From the NCBI GenBank assembly GCA_905215465.1, contig CAJMPT010000004.1:30056-94055 (forward strand): a stretch of DNA of 64,000 nt, written 5' to 3'. This DNA comes from an uncultured bacterium (GTDB lineage Bacteria; Actinomycetota; Coriobacteriia; Coriobacteriales; Atopobiaceae). Positions 23,381 through 31,769 of the stretch are shown here, piece after piece. The notes beneath the pieces are model-generated. The model searched no databases. It saw only the letters and a program-made list of their open reading frames with translations, and was not told the DNA's origin. A program made the translations under genes and the position numbers. The stretch's first letter is position 1. Every line of letters begins with the position of its first letter.

Positions 23381-24364
23381 ATGGACATCAACCAGATCGC
23401 GCAGCTCGCAGGCGTTTCTCGCGCCACTGTCTCTCGCTACCTCAACGACGGCTACGTCTCCCAGGAGAAGCGCGCCGCCATCGCGCGCGTCATCAAGGAG
23501 ACCGGTTACGTGCCCTCCCAGTACGCCAAGAGCCTGCGCACCGGCAAGTCCAACGTCGTGGGCGTCATCATCCCCAAGATCAACTCCGCCTCGGTGAGCC
23601 GCATGGTCGCCGGCATGACCACGGTGCTCAACGAGGCCGGCTATCAGCTCCTGCTTGCCAACACCGACAACGACGAGTCCCGCGAGGTCAGCTTCCTTCG
23701 CCTCTTTGGCGAGAAGAACCAGGTGGACGGCATCATCCTCATCGCCACGGTCTTCACGCCCGCCCACGAGGAGGTGCTCGGCGGCCTGACGCTGCCGCTC
23801 GTGGTGCTCAACCAGAGCCACCCCGGCAAGTCCTGCGTCTATCAGAACAACGAGGGGGCCCTGCACGACATCACGGAGCTGGCGCTCAAGAAGGGCAGCC
23901 ACCCCGCCTACATCGGCGTGCACGAGGAGGACACCTCCGCCGGACGCATGAGCCACCGCGGCTTTTTGGACGCCTGCCACGAGGCGGGAGTCGAGGTGCC
24001 CGAGCGCGCCCAGGTGGTCACCACCTCCACCGTGGACACCGGCTACATGGCCGCCGAGCAGATCCTGCACGACTACCCCGAGGTGGACACCATCGTGTGC
24101 GCCACGGACTCCATCGCCTACGGCACCCTCACGTGCCTGCAGGAGTACGGCCACCGCGTCCCCGAGGACATCCAGGTCACGGGCATCGGCGACGGCGACC
24201 TCTCGCAGATCGTCAGCCCGACGCTCACCACCGTGCATCCCTACTACAAGACGAGCGGCATCGAGGCGGCAAAGATGCTCGTCGGCCTCATGAACGACTC
24301 AGACACCGCCCAGAGGGACATCCGCATGGGCTACGAGCTCGTCGTGCGCAACTCCACGCGCTAG
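23381..24364 (+). CDS. LacI family transcriptional regulator
   Basis: A 327-residue repressor. The N-terminal helix-turn-helix is MDINQIAQLAGVSRATVSRY with the hinge helix around RVIKETGYVPSQYAKSLRTG, and residues ~60-327 form a periplasmic-binding-protein-like sugar domain (NVVGVIIPKINSASVSRMVAG). The effector is probably a carbohydrate or its phosphate. GAGAGGAAC precedes the ATG. No sugar genes are adjacent; an HPr-like gene follows by 122 bp, which fits a link to PTS-regulated carbohydrate use. Target genes are not evident in the window. Confidence 0.92.
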   Translation: MDINQIAQLAGVSRATVSRYLNDGYVSQEKRAAIARVIKETGYVPSQYAKSLRTGKSNVVGVIIPKINSASVSRMVAGMTTVLNEAGYQLLLANTDNDESREVSFLRLFGEKNQVDGIILIATVFTPAHEEVLGGLTLPLVVLNQSHPGKSCVYQNNEGALHDITELALKKGSHPAYIGVHEEDTSAGRMSHRGFLDACHEAGVEVPERAQVVTTSTVDTGYMAAEQILHDYPEVDTIVCATDSIAYGTLTCLQEYGHRVPEDIQVTGIGDGDLSQIVSPTLTTVHPYYKTSGIEAAKMLVGLMNDSDTAQRDIRMGYELVVRNSTR

Positions 24365-24486
24365 CCCCGCCCGACCCCGCCTTCCGCCGAACTCGCGTTG
24401 CGCGGCCCGCGCACACGCGCTACCGTCATGCGACAAACACGCCATGGCCGCTATGCGTCAAGCGCGCCAGAGCCCCGGGAGGCCGC

Positions 24487-24741
24487 ATGATCAAGATCGA
24501 GCACCAGGTCACGGACCCTCTGGGCTTCCACATCCAGCTTGCCGTGCTTCTCGCCGGCGAGGCCCAGCGGTGGCGCAGCCACGTGACCTTCCGCCACGGG
24601 CAGTCCGAGGTCAACGCGGCCGACCTCATGGCCCTTCTCGGCCTGGGCGTACCCAGCGGCTCCACCATAGAGATCCGCGTCGAGGGACCCGACGAGGCCA
24701 CCGCCGCCAACGCCATCCGGCAGCTTGCCAGGACGTTCTAG
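24487..24741 (+). CDS. HPr-like phosphocarrier family protein lacking Arg17 and Ser46 equivalents
   Basis: An 84-residue protein with the HPr fold pattern. The active-site histidine is kept (DPLGFHIQLAVLL) but the following Ala-Arg-Pro of HPr is Ile-Gln-Leu, so the Arg that supports phosphotransfer is absent. The regulatory Ser46 region (KSIMGLMSL in HPr) reads NAADLMALLGLGV with no serine. The C-terminal strand and helix (TIEIRVEGPDEATAANAI) are typical. GGGAGG precedes the ATG. It may be a specialised or regulatory HPr paralogue rather than the general PTS carrier. Confidence 0.8.
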   Translation: MIKIEHQVTDPLGFHIQLAVLLAGEAQRWRSHVTFRHGQSEVNAADLMALLGLGVPSGSTIEIRVEGPDEATAANAIRQLARTF

Positions 24742-25075
24742 GCCAAGGAGCCCCACTCGACGGGGCCGTCCGAACCCTCAAGCGCACGCCCAATGCCGTC
24801 CTCGTCGTAGATAAGCCCGGCGTTCCTCACCCTTGGCCGCAAATCCGTGACGCCTTCCCAAAACGCCTTGACCACCTTGGTGGTCGTGAGCTTTCCAAGC
24901 GCGCCATCAGCAGGCCTGGAGGCGTTCTTGGAGGTCACACCGTCGGGAAGCTTGGCTAGATTCACGTCCTCGGCGATGCATGCCTTCACATAAATAGGTT
25001 GGATTCGCTCACCGAGCTTCAGATTGCAGACATGCCCAGATGCGATTGCCGTGATATGCCCCGGAGATAGAGAAG
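24738..25075 (-). pseudogene. 5'-truncated gene remnant of unknown family
   Basis: An open reading frame of about 110 codons without a convincing start; the only in-frame candidate is a GTG at 24989 without a ribosome site. The predicted peptide includes KLGERIQPIYVKACIAEDV, then a Lys-rich KLTTTKVVKAFWEGV and ends VEWGSLA. I do not recognise the family. Coding character stops at the terminator hairpin at 25076-25103, so the 5' end has probably been lost. Its stop overlaps the stop of the HPr-like gene on the other strand. The composition is less GC-rich than its neighbours. Confidence 0.4.
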
Positions 25076-25103
25076 AAAAAGGGCGGCCCCAAAGGACCGC
25101 CCC
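25076..25103 (-). terminator. Terminator of the surface protein gene
   Basis: A GGGCGG/CCGCCC-based stem with loop around CCTTTGG, followed on the minus strand by TTTTTC, 51 bp past the surface protein stop. Confidence 0.75.
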
Positions 25104-25153
25104 GGATTACAGGCTAGCTCATGCTATGAAGAAATCGCGTGGCCTGCGCTCCC

Positions 25154-26687
25154 CTAGCGCTCGCTGCGCCTGCGGATCGCCGCGACACCCACAAGGGCAA
25201 CGCCGGCGATGACTACGGCAACGGGAAGGGCCGCGTTGATATTGTCGCCGGTCGCGGGAACGGAGGACTTGACCTTCTTCTGCGCGGGCTTCTGCGCGGG
25301 CTTCTGCGCGGGCTTCTGGGTGCTTTCGCTGGGCCTGCTGGTCTCGGGCTCAGCCGGCTTGGGCTGAGGCGCCGGCTCGTTCTTCTTCCACTGCGCGTAG
25401 AGCGTCATGGGAGCGGTAAGCTCAACCTTGTCACCCGCGGCATAGCTCGTGCCCGAGCCGTCCTTCGCGGTGTTCCAGCCCTCAAAGGAATAACCATCGC
25501 GAACGGGCTGGTCGGTGGCGACCTCAGTCTCGGTAACGCACTCGACGGTGGTAAAATCGGCGGACTGCTTGTCCGTGGAGCCATTCATGTCGTAGGAGAG
25601 GTCGTAGGCCTTCTCATCGACCGGGTCCTTGACGTAACCGCAGTACTTGCACGTTGCGGTTGCCGTGCGAGTCCAGGTGCCGGCACCGTCGGAAGCCCAC
25701 TCGGTATAGGTAACATCGTAGGCGTTGTCGTGCTCACCGTCGGTGTAGCTGTGCGTGAGCTTCTTGCCGCCGGACCACACGAGCTCGCCATCGATGGTGA
25801 CGTCGGTGCGGCCGGAATTCTGACCCCTCAAGGATCCGATAATGCCGCCGAAGCCAAACACTTTGGAGCATGTGTAGGAATCAGTCGCAAGGCCCGTGGC
25901 AGTCGTGTTGCCCGTGATGTTGACCGTGTACTTAAAGTTGCCCATGTTCTTATCGTTGATGTTGAGGGCGGTTTTGGCGGTTGCCGTCGAGTTAAACTTA
26001 CAGTTGTTTACGTTGATGACGATGTTGTTCTTTCCCGCGCTGTAATCGGTGTAGACATTGATCGCCTTGCCGGCGCAGTTGAAGGTGCAGCTGTTAAACG
26101 CCATGATCGGCGAGCTATAGGTCCACAGGGAATAGTCGCCACCGGGGGCGTTGAACATCGTGTTGGTGAACTCGGCGGACTTGTAGCCCCAGTAGAACGT
26201 CTTGCCGTTGATGACGCAGCCATCGACAACGGTCTTGTCGGCGCGGATGAAACCGAGGTAGTCCGCAGAGCCGGAACGCAGCGTCATATTCTTGAAGGTG
26301 ATGGTGCCGGCTCCATCAAACGAATAGTCGCCGTTGTACTCAGTGCCGTAATTATCCGGGTTGGGAACCTCGGCACCAATGTTCCACGCGGTCTTGTCCG
26401 TGCCGGAACCCACGAAGGTGAGGTCCTTGCCCTTGGTGTGGCCAGCGGAGCTCACGCCATAGAGCGTGTAGTTGCCCTCGCCGAGCTTGATAGTGTCACC
26501 GCTCTGAGCCTCGGCAACAGCGGTGGCAAGGTCGGTGTAAGACTTGCCGGTGTTAGCGTTAGCTATGCCCGAGTCGGCAGCGAACGCGAGGGGGGGTCAC
26601 GCAAACCGCACAAATCACGCCGAGCAGCACGGCGGCGATACGGCCGCCCAGTGCCTTTATGGCCCCCATGCCATGGTTACGTTTCAT
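25154..26687 (-). pseudogene. Sortase-anchored beta-helix surface protein, frameshifted at a C7 tract in the signal peptide
   Basis: A cell-wall surface protein of about 510 residues if in frame. A ribosome site AAAGGAG and ATG at 26687 open a signal peptide (MKRNHGMGAIKALGG, then a hydrophobic core to ICAVCVTP), but a run of seven C on the coding strand (26590-26596) shifts the frame into an early stop. With six C the peptide continues LAFAADSGIANANTGKSYTD, giving an AFA/AD signal peptidase site. Then come a right-handed beta-helix region (~60-290), an InlB/Flg_new-type repeat (RDGYSFEGWNTAKDGSGTSY, ~375), a PAQK-repeat wall spacer, the sorting signal VPATG, a hydrophobic helix and RRRSER. 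Either a phase-variable locus in the OFF state, a fixed mutation, or a homopolymer sequencing error. Confidence 0.85.
25277..25320. repeat. Tandem 12 bp repeats encoding PAQK units
   Basis: Three perfect copies of CTTCTGCGCGGG plus a partial fourth, in frame within the surface protein gene, coding Pro-Ala-Gln-Lys units of the wall-spanning spacer. Such repeats change copy number by slippage. Confidence 0.85.
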
Positions 26688-26944
26688 AAAGTACTCCTTT
26701 CGGCTTCTTTCCTGGTCTTGCGGTACCACGGTTGAGCGTCGCCCGGATGCACCGCAGGCCAGACCTGTTGTTCAGATTTTTTACATTACCACTTTGCCTA
26801 CATACGTGGGGATACTTAATCGATGAGGAAGGCAGCAGTTAATGCCAGAATGCCAGAGCAGGCAATGGTTTTAAAGGTTGTCGCGTTACAGAGTATGTTA
26901 ACGAGATTGATAGGGGCCAACTTCATAGGAATCAGTCGTTTTCG
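26688..26944. promoter_or_regulatory. AT-rich upstream region of the surface protein gene
   Basis: 257 bp, clearly lower in GC than its surroundings, holding the ribosome site of the surface protein gene and presumably its promoter. A -10-like TAATGT lies on the minus strand near 26785, without a good -35. No gene is visible. Confidence 0.4.
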
Positions 26945-27163
26945 CTATTCGACGCTGAAATTCGATTTATAACCCGCGATTTGTGGCCCGATTCTGCCCG
27001 CCTGCATAAAGGCAGATTCGCCGAAGAGCAGGCCTCTGCAGAAATCTGCCCCCGAAAAACCTTTAGGCTTGAGCACGGTGTTTATCGAAGCCGCGCCAGC
27101 GTCGCGCACGCCCATGTCGAACTGGGCGTTGGCAGCAGCGACGGTAGAGGCGGCCTTTGCCAT
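26945..27163 (-). CDS. Small hypothetical protein, 72 residues
   Basis: Unrecognised. The ATG at 27163 has GGGAAGGA about 8 bp upstream, and a 7 bp-arm dyad (27182-27200) lies 20-35 bp before it, which supports a real regulated gene. The protein begins MAKAASTVAAANAQFDMGV, has an Ala-rich N-terminus and a Gly-rich middle with one Cys, and shows no clear signal peptide or membrane helix. It lies in a low-GC island next to the surface protein gene, so it could be a transferred gene or a truncated fragment. Confidence 0.4.
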   Translation of the reverse strand: MAKAASTVAAANAQFDMGVRDAGAASINTVLKPKGFSGADFCRGLLFGESAFMQAGRIGPQIAGYKSNFSVE

Positions 27164-27181
27164 CTGGCGATCCTTCCCGTT

Positions 27182-27200
27182 TACTGACCTGGTGTCAGTA
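27182..27200. promoter_or_regulatory. Operator-like dyad TACTGAC-N5-GTCAGTA
   Basis: Perfect 7 bp arms around CTGGT. Size and symmetry resemble operators of TetR-type repressors. It lies upstream of the small gene at 26945-27163; a TTGACG box occurs 15 bp further upstream on the same strand. The SDR gene starts 189 bp away in the other direction. Confidence 0.5.
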
Positions 27201-27388
27201 TTGATTTACTTACCGTCAACATAATAGTCGAGCGGCCTTTTCGCGGGATGGTCTTGCGAGCGGGCGGCGGTGGGAATCCCTCACCCGCAAAACCCCACCG
27301 CTCGGCGAAGACGACGCGGACGCGCGTCGCCAGATTGCGCAAAATTGCTCTCACGCGTCTTTGCGGCATCCCATGAGAGGAGCATCAC

Positions 27389-28150
27389 ATGAAGCAGCTC
27401 AACGAGAAGGTCGCCATCGTCACCGGAGCCGGCCAGGGCATCGGCAAGGGCATCGCGCTGTGCCTCGCCAAGCGCGGCGTCAAGGTGGTCTGCACCGGTC
27501 GCCGAGAGGCCCCCATCCAGCAGACCGTGGCCGAGATCGAGGAGGCCGGCGGCCAGGGCCTCGCCATGGCCTGCGACTCCGCCGACCGTGCCCGCGTCGA
27601 GGAGGTCGTCAAGGCCGCCGTTGACACCTTCGGCTCCATCGACGTCATCGTCAACAACGGCCAGGCCATCGTACCCTCCGCCCCCGTCGAGGACACCACC
27701 TACGAGAACATGCTCGCCGCCTGGCAGTCCGGCACCATCGGCTCGCTCAACTACATGCAGGCAGCCTTCCCGTACATGAAGGAGCAGCACGAGGGCCGCA
27801 TCATCAACTTCGCCTCCGCCACCGGCATGTTCGGCATCGCGGGCCAGCTCGCCTACGGCTCCAACAAGGAGGCCCTGCGCGGCCTGACCAAGATAGCCGC
27901 CAAGGAGTGGGGCCAGTACGGCATCTGCGTGAACGTGGTGCTGCCCGGCGCCGAGTCCCCCGCCGCCAAGGCCTGGGCCGAGAAGTTCCCCGAGGAGTAC
28001 CAGAAGCAGGTCATGCTCAACCCCATGCACCGCTTCGGTGACCCCGAGGACGACATCGCGCCCGTGGTCGCCTTCCTCGCGGGCCCCGACTCCTGCTACT
28101 ACTCCGGCCAGTCCGTGATCGTGGACGGTGCCAACTCCATCATGCCGTAG
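27389..28150 (+). CDS. Short-chain dehydrogenase/reductase (SDR)
   Basis: A 253-residue NAD(P)-dependent classical SDR. It has the cofactor loop VTGAGQGIGKGIAL, an atypical NNGQA in place of the usual NNAG, the catalytic Ser in INFASATGMF and the YxxxK pair in AYGSNKEAL, then the C-terminal YYSGQSVIVDGANS. An Arg-Arg after the second strand (TGRREAP) suggests NADPH preference. GAGGAG precedes the ATG. It is alone on its strand, so the substrate (a sugar, steroid or fatty keto group) cannot be inferred from context. Confidence 0.9.
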   Translation: MKQLNEKVAIVTGAGQGIGKGIALCLAKRGVKVVCTGRREAPIQQTVAEIEEAGGQGLAMACDSADRARVEEVVKAAVDTFGSIDVIVNNGQAIVPSAPVEDTTYENMLAAWQSGTIGSLNYMQAAFPYMKEQHEGRIINFASATGMFGIAGQLAYGSNKEALRGLTKIAAKEWGQYGICVNVVLPGAESPAAKAWAEKFPEEYQKQVMLNPMHRFGDPEDDIAPVVAFLAGPDSCYYSGQSVIVDGANSIMP

Positions 28151-28183
28151 CGCTTCTCGCCAACACCGGCGTCCGGATGCACC

Positions 28184-28242
28184 GACGCCCCCTTCTGCCC
28201 CCAGCGACGTGATCGCTGGGCCAGGCGGGAGGGGGCGCCGTC
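28184..28242. terminator. Large bidirectional hairpin between convergent SDR and LOG genes
   Basis: Arms of about 24-30 bp (GACGCCCCCTTCTGCC... and ...GGCGGGAGGGGGCGCCGTC) with internal mismatches and apex CCCAGCGA/TCGCTGGG. Its position between converging stops marks it as a shared terminator. Confidence 0.7.
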
Positions 28243-28277
28243 TTGTGCGCGGACGTGGTCGTCGTAGGCGGCCGCGG

Positions 28278-29048
28278 CTACCCGCGAGGGACGATGAGGC
28301 TCGTGGCCAGGCGCACGGCCTCCTCGACGTCGTCGGTCACGGCCACGAGGCCGGGGTCGGGCGCGGAGATGTTGCCGCTCTCGAGCACGGTCGTGCGCAG
28401 CCAGTCCATGAGGCCGTCCCAGTACTGGTGGCCAAACAGGACGATGGGCATGCTCGGGGCCTTGCGGGTCTGCACGAGCGTCAGCAGCTCGAACGTCTCG
28501 TCCATCGTGCCAAAGCCGCCCGGGAAGATGATGGCGCCGCTCGCGTACTTGACGAACATCGTCTTTCTCACAAAGAAGTACCTGAAGCTCATGCCCAGGT
28601 TGACCCACTGGTTAATGCCCTGCTCATGCGGGAGCTCTATGCCCAGGCCGACGGAGATGCCGCCCGCCTCGGCGGCACCCCTATTTGCCGCCTCCATGAT
28701 GCCGGGACCGCCGCCCGTGATGGTGGCCACGCCCGTCTGGGCCATGAGCTCGCCCACGCGCCGGGCCGCCTCGTAGGTGGGGTCCTCGCGCGGAGTGCGG
28801 GCACTTCCAAAGACCGTCACGGCAGGTCCGAGCTCCGCGAGCGCGCCGAAGCCGTCCACGAACTCCGCCTGGATGCGCAAGACGCGCCAGGGGTCCATGT
28901 GGAGCCAGTCGGTGTCGGGGTCCGCAGAGAGCAGATTTTCCGAAGTCGTCGAGGTTGGAATCATGTGGCCGCGCATGATGACGGGGCCGCGGTGGTACGT
29001 CTCGCCGGCGCCTTCCGCCGGATTTTGGAGGGAATTCTTCTGTTCCAT
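28278..29048 (-). CDS. LOG family (lysine decarboxylase-like) phosphoribohydrolase
   Basis: A 256-residue member of the TIGR00730/LOG family, which cleaves the N-glycosidic bond of nucleoside 5'-monophosphates (cytokinin-type or AMP). Diagnostic motifs are VTVFGSARTPRED, ITGGGPGIMEAANRGA (~residue 115) and the catalytic PGGFGTMDETFELL (~175). An N-terminal extension of ~75 residues before the fold is longer than in many homologues. AAGGAGCG precedes the ATG at 29048. It is a monocistronic gene convergent with the SDR. Confidence 0.88.
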   Translation of the reverse strand: MEQKNSLQNPAEGAGETYHRGPVIMRGHMIPTSTTSENLLSADPDTDWLHMDPWRVLRIQAEFVDGFGALAELGPAVTVFGSARTPREDPTYEAARRVGELMAQTGVATITGGGPGIMEAANRGAAEAGGISVGLGIELPHEQGINQWVNLGMSFRYFFVRKTMFVKYASGAIIFPGGFGTMDETFELLTLVQTRKAPSMPIVLFGHQYWDGLMDWLRTTVLESGNISAPDPGLVAVTDDVEEAVRLATSLIVPRG

Positions 29049-29228
29049 GGTCGCTCCTTGGTCGTTGCCTGCCCAAGAACGTACCCCAGGCAAGCCACGC
29101 CTTGCGTCACGACACGGTAAGCGGTCGGACAGGGGCGCCACATCGTACGAGTCGAGAAATGCGAACCGAAGAACCGGCATCCGATTCCTTTAGCCCTCTG
29201 CATTTTCGCAGGTCGTGCGTTTCTCGCC

Positions 29229-29278
29229 AAAAGAGGGCCGGGCGTTGCCCACCAAATGATCGGCAGGCAACGCCCGGC
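29229..29278 (-). terminator. Terminator of the aconitase-family gene
   Basis: A perfect 13 bp stem GCCGGGCGTTGCC/GGCAACGCCCGGC with a 16 bp loop, followed on the minus strand by CTCTTTTGG. Confidence 0.85.
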
Positions 29279-29314
29279 TCGATGGTCAAAAAGCGTCAGG
29301 CGAGAAGCCCGTTC

Positions 29315-31594
29315 CTACAAGCCGGCCTTGGCGCGGTTGTAGTTGATGAGGCAGCCAGCCTTGACGATGGAGCGCTCCTCGGGGGTCATATCGGCCACGT
29401 AGAGGCTCACCTGGCTCACGGAGCCGTCGGCGCGCACGACGTAGGCAGGGATGTCCTTGAGGTCCCCGTCGAGGGCGGCGCGGACGCCCGGCACGAAGAG
29501 GTGGTCGCCAACCTCAAAGCTCGGCTCTCCGGCAAGCTGGAAGGGCACCATGCCCCAGTTCATGACGTTGGAGCGATAGCGCTTGGTGGCGTACTCGCTC
29601 ACCACGTTGGCAAGGCCGCCGATGACGCGCTGGCAGCTGGCAGCCTGCTCGCGGGCGCTGCCGTCGCCGGGCTTGACGGCGTAGATCATGCTGCCAAACT
29701 CGGTTGCAGCGGAGTCGGCCTTCACGCCGGCGCCGGCCAGGGCGTCAAAGACGCGCGAGAGCTCGGGGTCGGCCGCCAGGTCCTCGCCGGCCGCGCGGCA
29801 CTTCTCGATGGCGTCGACGGCCTTGGAGCGGCCCACATACTCCGGGTCGCGGCGGGAGAGCGTGAACTCGGCCAGACCCAGCGGGTTGGAGCGGTAGGAG
29901 CTGGTCTCGCCGGACGGGATGAGCTCGTCGGTGGTGGTGACCTCGTCCATGATCTTGGAGCAGACGCGCAGCAGGATGTCGTCGGCGAGCGGCTCCATGG
30001 CGGGCCAGTCCTTGATGTTGGGTCCGAAGAGAAGCTCGTGCTCCGGCTCGGCCTTGCCAAACCCCTGGTAGACGCGGCTCTGGTAGCTCTTGGGGTCAAA
30101 ATGGTAGTCCCAGTCCTCGCGCCAGCAGTCCAGCTCGGTGGCCGAGGTCAGGCGGCCGCCGTTGGCCGCCGTGGCCGCGATGGAGCGGGCGTCCATGAGC
30201 GCGACGGCCGAAAGCTGGCCGTTGCCGGGCTTGGAGCCCTCGCGGTTGGGGAAGTTGCGCGTGGTGTGGCGCACCGAGATGCCGTTGTTGCGCGGCGTGT
30301 CTCCTGCGCCGAAGCACGGGCCGCAGAAGGCCGTGCGGTAGATGGCGCCCGCCTCCATGAGATCGAAGGCCGCGCCGCGGCGCGTGAGCTCGACGTTGAC
30401 CGGCTGTGAGCTGGGGTAGACGGCCAGCGTGAAGTCGCCGCAGCCGCAGGAGCCGCCGCGCAGGGCCGCCGCCGCGTTCATGACGTTGCCAAAGTTGCCG
30501 CCGGCGCAGCCCGCGATGACACCCTGCTGGACCTGCAGGCGGCCGTCCACGATCTTGTCGGTGAGGCTCAGGTGGGCGCGGCCGCCGCCGACCTTCTCGG
30601 CGGAGAGCTCGCACTCGCGCAGAATGTCGGCGAGGTTGGCGTTGAGCTCGTCGATCTCAAAGGCGTTGGAGGGGTGGAACGGCAGGGCGATCATGGGCTT
30701 GACGGTGGAGAGGTCCACGTAGACGCAGCCGTCGTAGTAGGCTACGTCTGCCGGGCAAAGCTGGTGGTAGTCCTGCTCGCGGCCGTGGAGGGCCAGGTAG
30801 CGGTGGGTGTCCTCGTCAGTCGCCCAGATGGAGCTGAGGCAGGTGGTCTCGGTGGTCATGACGTCCACGCCGTTGCGGTAGTCGGTGCCCATGCTGGCGA
30901 TGCCCGGACCCACGAACTCCATGACCTTGTTCTTGACGTAGCCGCCCTTGAAGACCTCGCGGATGATGGCCAGGGCGATGTCCTGCGGACCCACGCCGGG
31001 CTGTGGGGCGCCATCCAGAAAGACGGCAACGACGCCCGGGTAGCGCACGTCGTAGGTGTCGCGCAGGAGCTGCTTGACCAGCTCGCCACCGCCCTCGCCG
31101 ATGGCCATGGTGCCCAGGGCGCCGTAGCGGGTGTGGGAGTCGGAGCCCAGGATCATCTTGCCGCAGCCGGCCATCATCTCGCGCATGTACTGGTGGATGA
31201 CGGCGATGTGGGGCGGCACGAAGATGCCGCCGTACTTCTTGGCGGCGGACAGACCAAAGGCGTGGTCGTCCTCGTTGATGGTGCCGCCGACGGCGCACAG
31301 GGAGTTGTGGCAGTTGGTGAGCACGTAGGGCAGCGGGAGCTCCGTCATGCCGGAGGCGCGGGCCGTCTGGATGATGCCGACGAAGGTGATGTCGTGGCTG
31401 GCCATGGCGTCGAAGCGGATCTTGAGCGCCTCGGGGTCGCCGGAGGTGTTGTGCGCCTGCAGGATGGACCAGGCGATGGTGCCGCGGCGGGCCTCGTCGG
31501 GCGTGGCGGTGATGCCGGCGCCCGCGGCCTCGGACTCGGCGACGAGCTCCTTGCCCCCACGCAGGTAGACACCGCCCTTGTACAGCTTGACCAT
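29315..31594 (-). CDS. Aconitase-family hydratase (YbhJ-like)
   Basis: A 759-residue [4Fe-4S] hydro-lyase of the aconitase superfamily. Cluster ligands appear in GVIAGCAGGNFGNVM (~residue 390) and FCGPCFGAGDTPRNNG (~455), and SDSHTRYGALGTMAIGEGG (~165) is the usual active-site motif. The C-terminal ~150 residues form the swivelling domain. Length and arrangement resemble the E. coli YbhJ-type hydratase rather than the ~890-residue AcnA, so the substrate may not be citrate. The ATG at 31594 is preceded by GGGAGAGTGGGG. No isocitrate dehydrogenase, citrate synthase or leucine genes are near, so a role outside the TCA cycle is possible. Confidence 0.87.
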   Translation of the reverse strand: MVKLYKGGVYLRGGKELVAESEAAGAGITATPDEARRGTIAWSILQAHNTSGDPEALKIRFDAMASHDITFVGIIQTARASGMTELPLPYVLTNCHNSLCAVGGTINEDDHAFGLSAAKKYGGIFVPPHIAVIHQYMREMMAGCGKMILGSDSHTRYGALGTMAIGEGGGELVKQLLRDTYDVRYPGVVAVFLDGAPQPGVGPQDIALAIIREVFKGGYVKNKVMEFVGPGIASMGTDYRNGVDVMTTETTCLSSIWATDEDTHRYLALHGREQDYHQLCPADVAYYDGCVYVDLSTVKPMIALPFHPSNAFEIDELNANLADILRECELSAEKVGGGRAHLSLTDKIVDGRLQVQQGVIAGCAGGNFGNVMNAAAALRGGSCGCGDFTLAVYPSSQPVNVELTRRGAAFDLMEAGAIYRTAFCGPCFGAGDTPRNNGISVRHTTRNFPNREGSKPGNGQLSAVALMDARSIAATAANGGRLTSATELDCWREDWDYHFDPKSYQSRVYQGFGKAEPEHELLFGPNIKDWPAMEPLADDILLRVCSKIMDEVTTTDELIPSGETSSYRSNPLGLAEFTLSRRDPEYVGRSKAVDAIEKCRAAGEDLAADPELSRVFDALAGAGVKADSAATEFGSMIYAVKPGDGSAREQAASCQRVIGGLANVVSEYATKRYRSNVMNWGMVPFQLAGEPSFEVGDHLFVPGVRAALDGDLKDIPAYVVRADGSVSQVSLYVADMTPEERSIVKAGCLINYNRAKAGL

Positions 31595-31737
31595 GGATCC
31601 CCACTCTCCCCCGGCAGGCCGGGACACGCAAGAAACAGAACTGGCAGGAATAGCTTGCCTGCCATTATGCCCCACGGAGGTTGCCACGGGGTTTCCGGAC
31701 GGCGCGCGGCGCGGTGCGGGCGGGGCGGGCGGAGGGG

Positions 31738-31769
31738 CTTCTCGCCGAGCAGGCGGGCTAGGCGAGAAG
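31738..31769. repeat. CTTCTCGCC/GGCGAGAAG inverted pair
   Basis: Perfect 9 bp arms separated by 14 bp, with one arm forming the last codons (Leu-Leu-Ala-stop) of the DNA glycosylase gene. The hairpin may serve as that gene's terminator. Confidence 0.6.

Noticed and set aside
25277..25320. Possible CRISPR-like repeat array
   Set aside because: The 12 bp units are contiguous, in frame and encode PAQK repeats; there are no spacers and no cas genes.
26688..27388. Prophage or integrative element boundary
   Set aside because: The segment is low-GC, but there is no integrase, attachment-site duplication, tRNA gene or phage structural gene.
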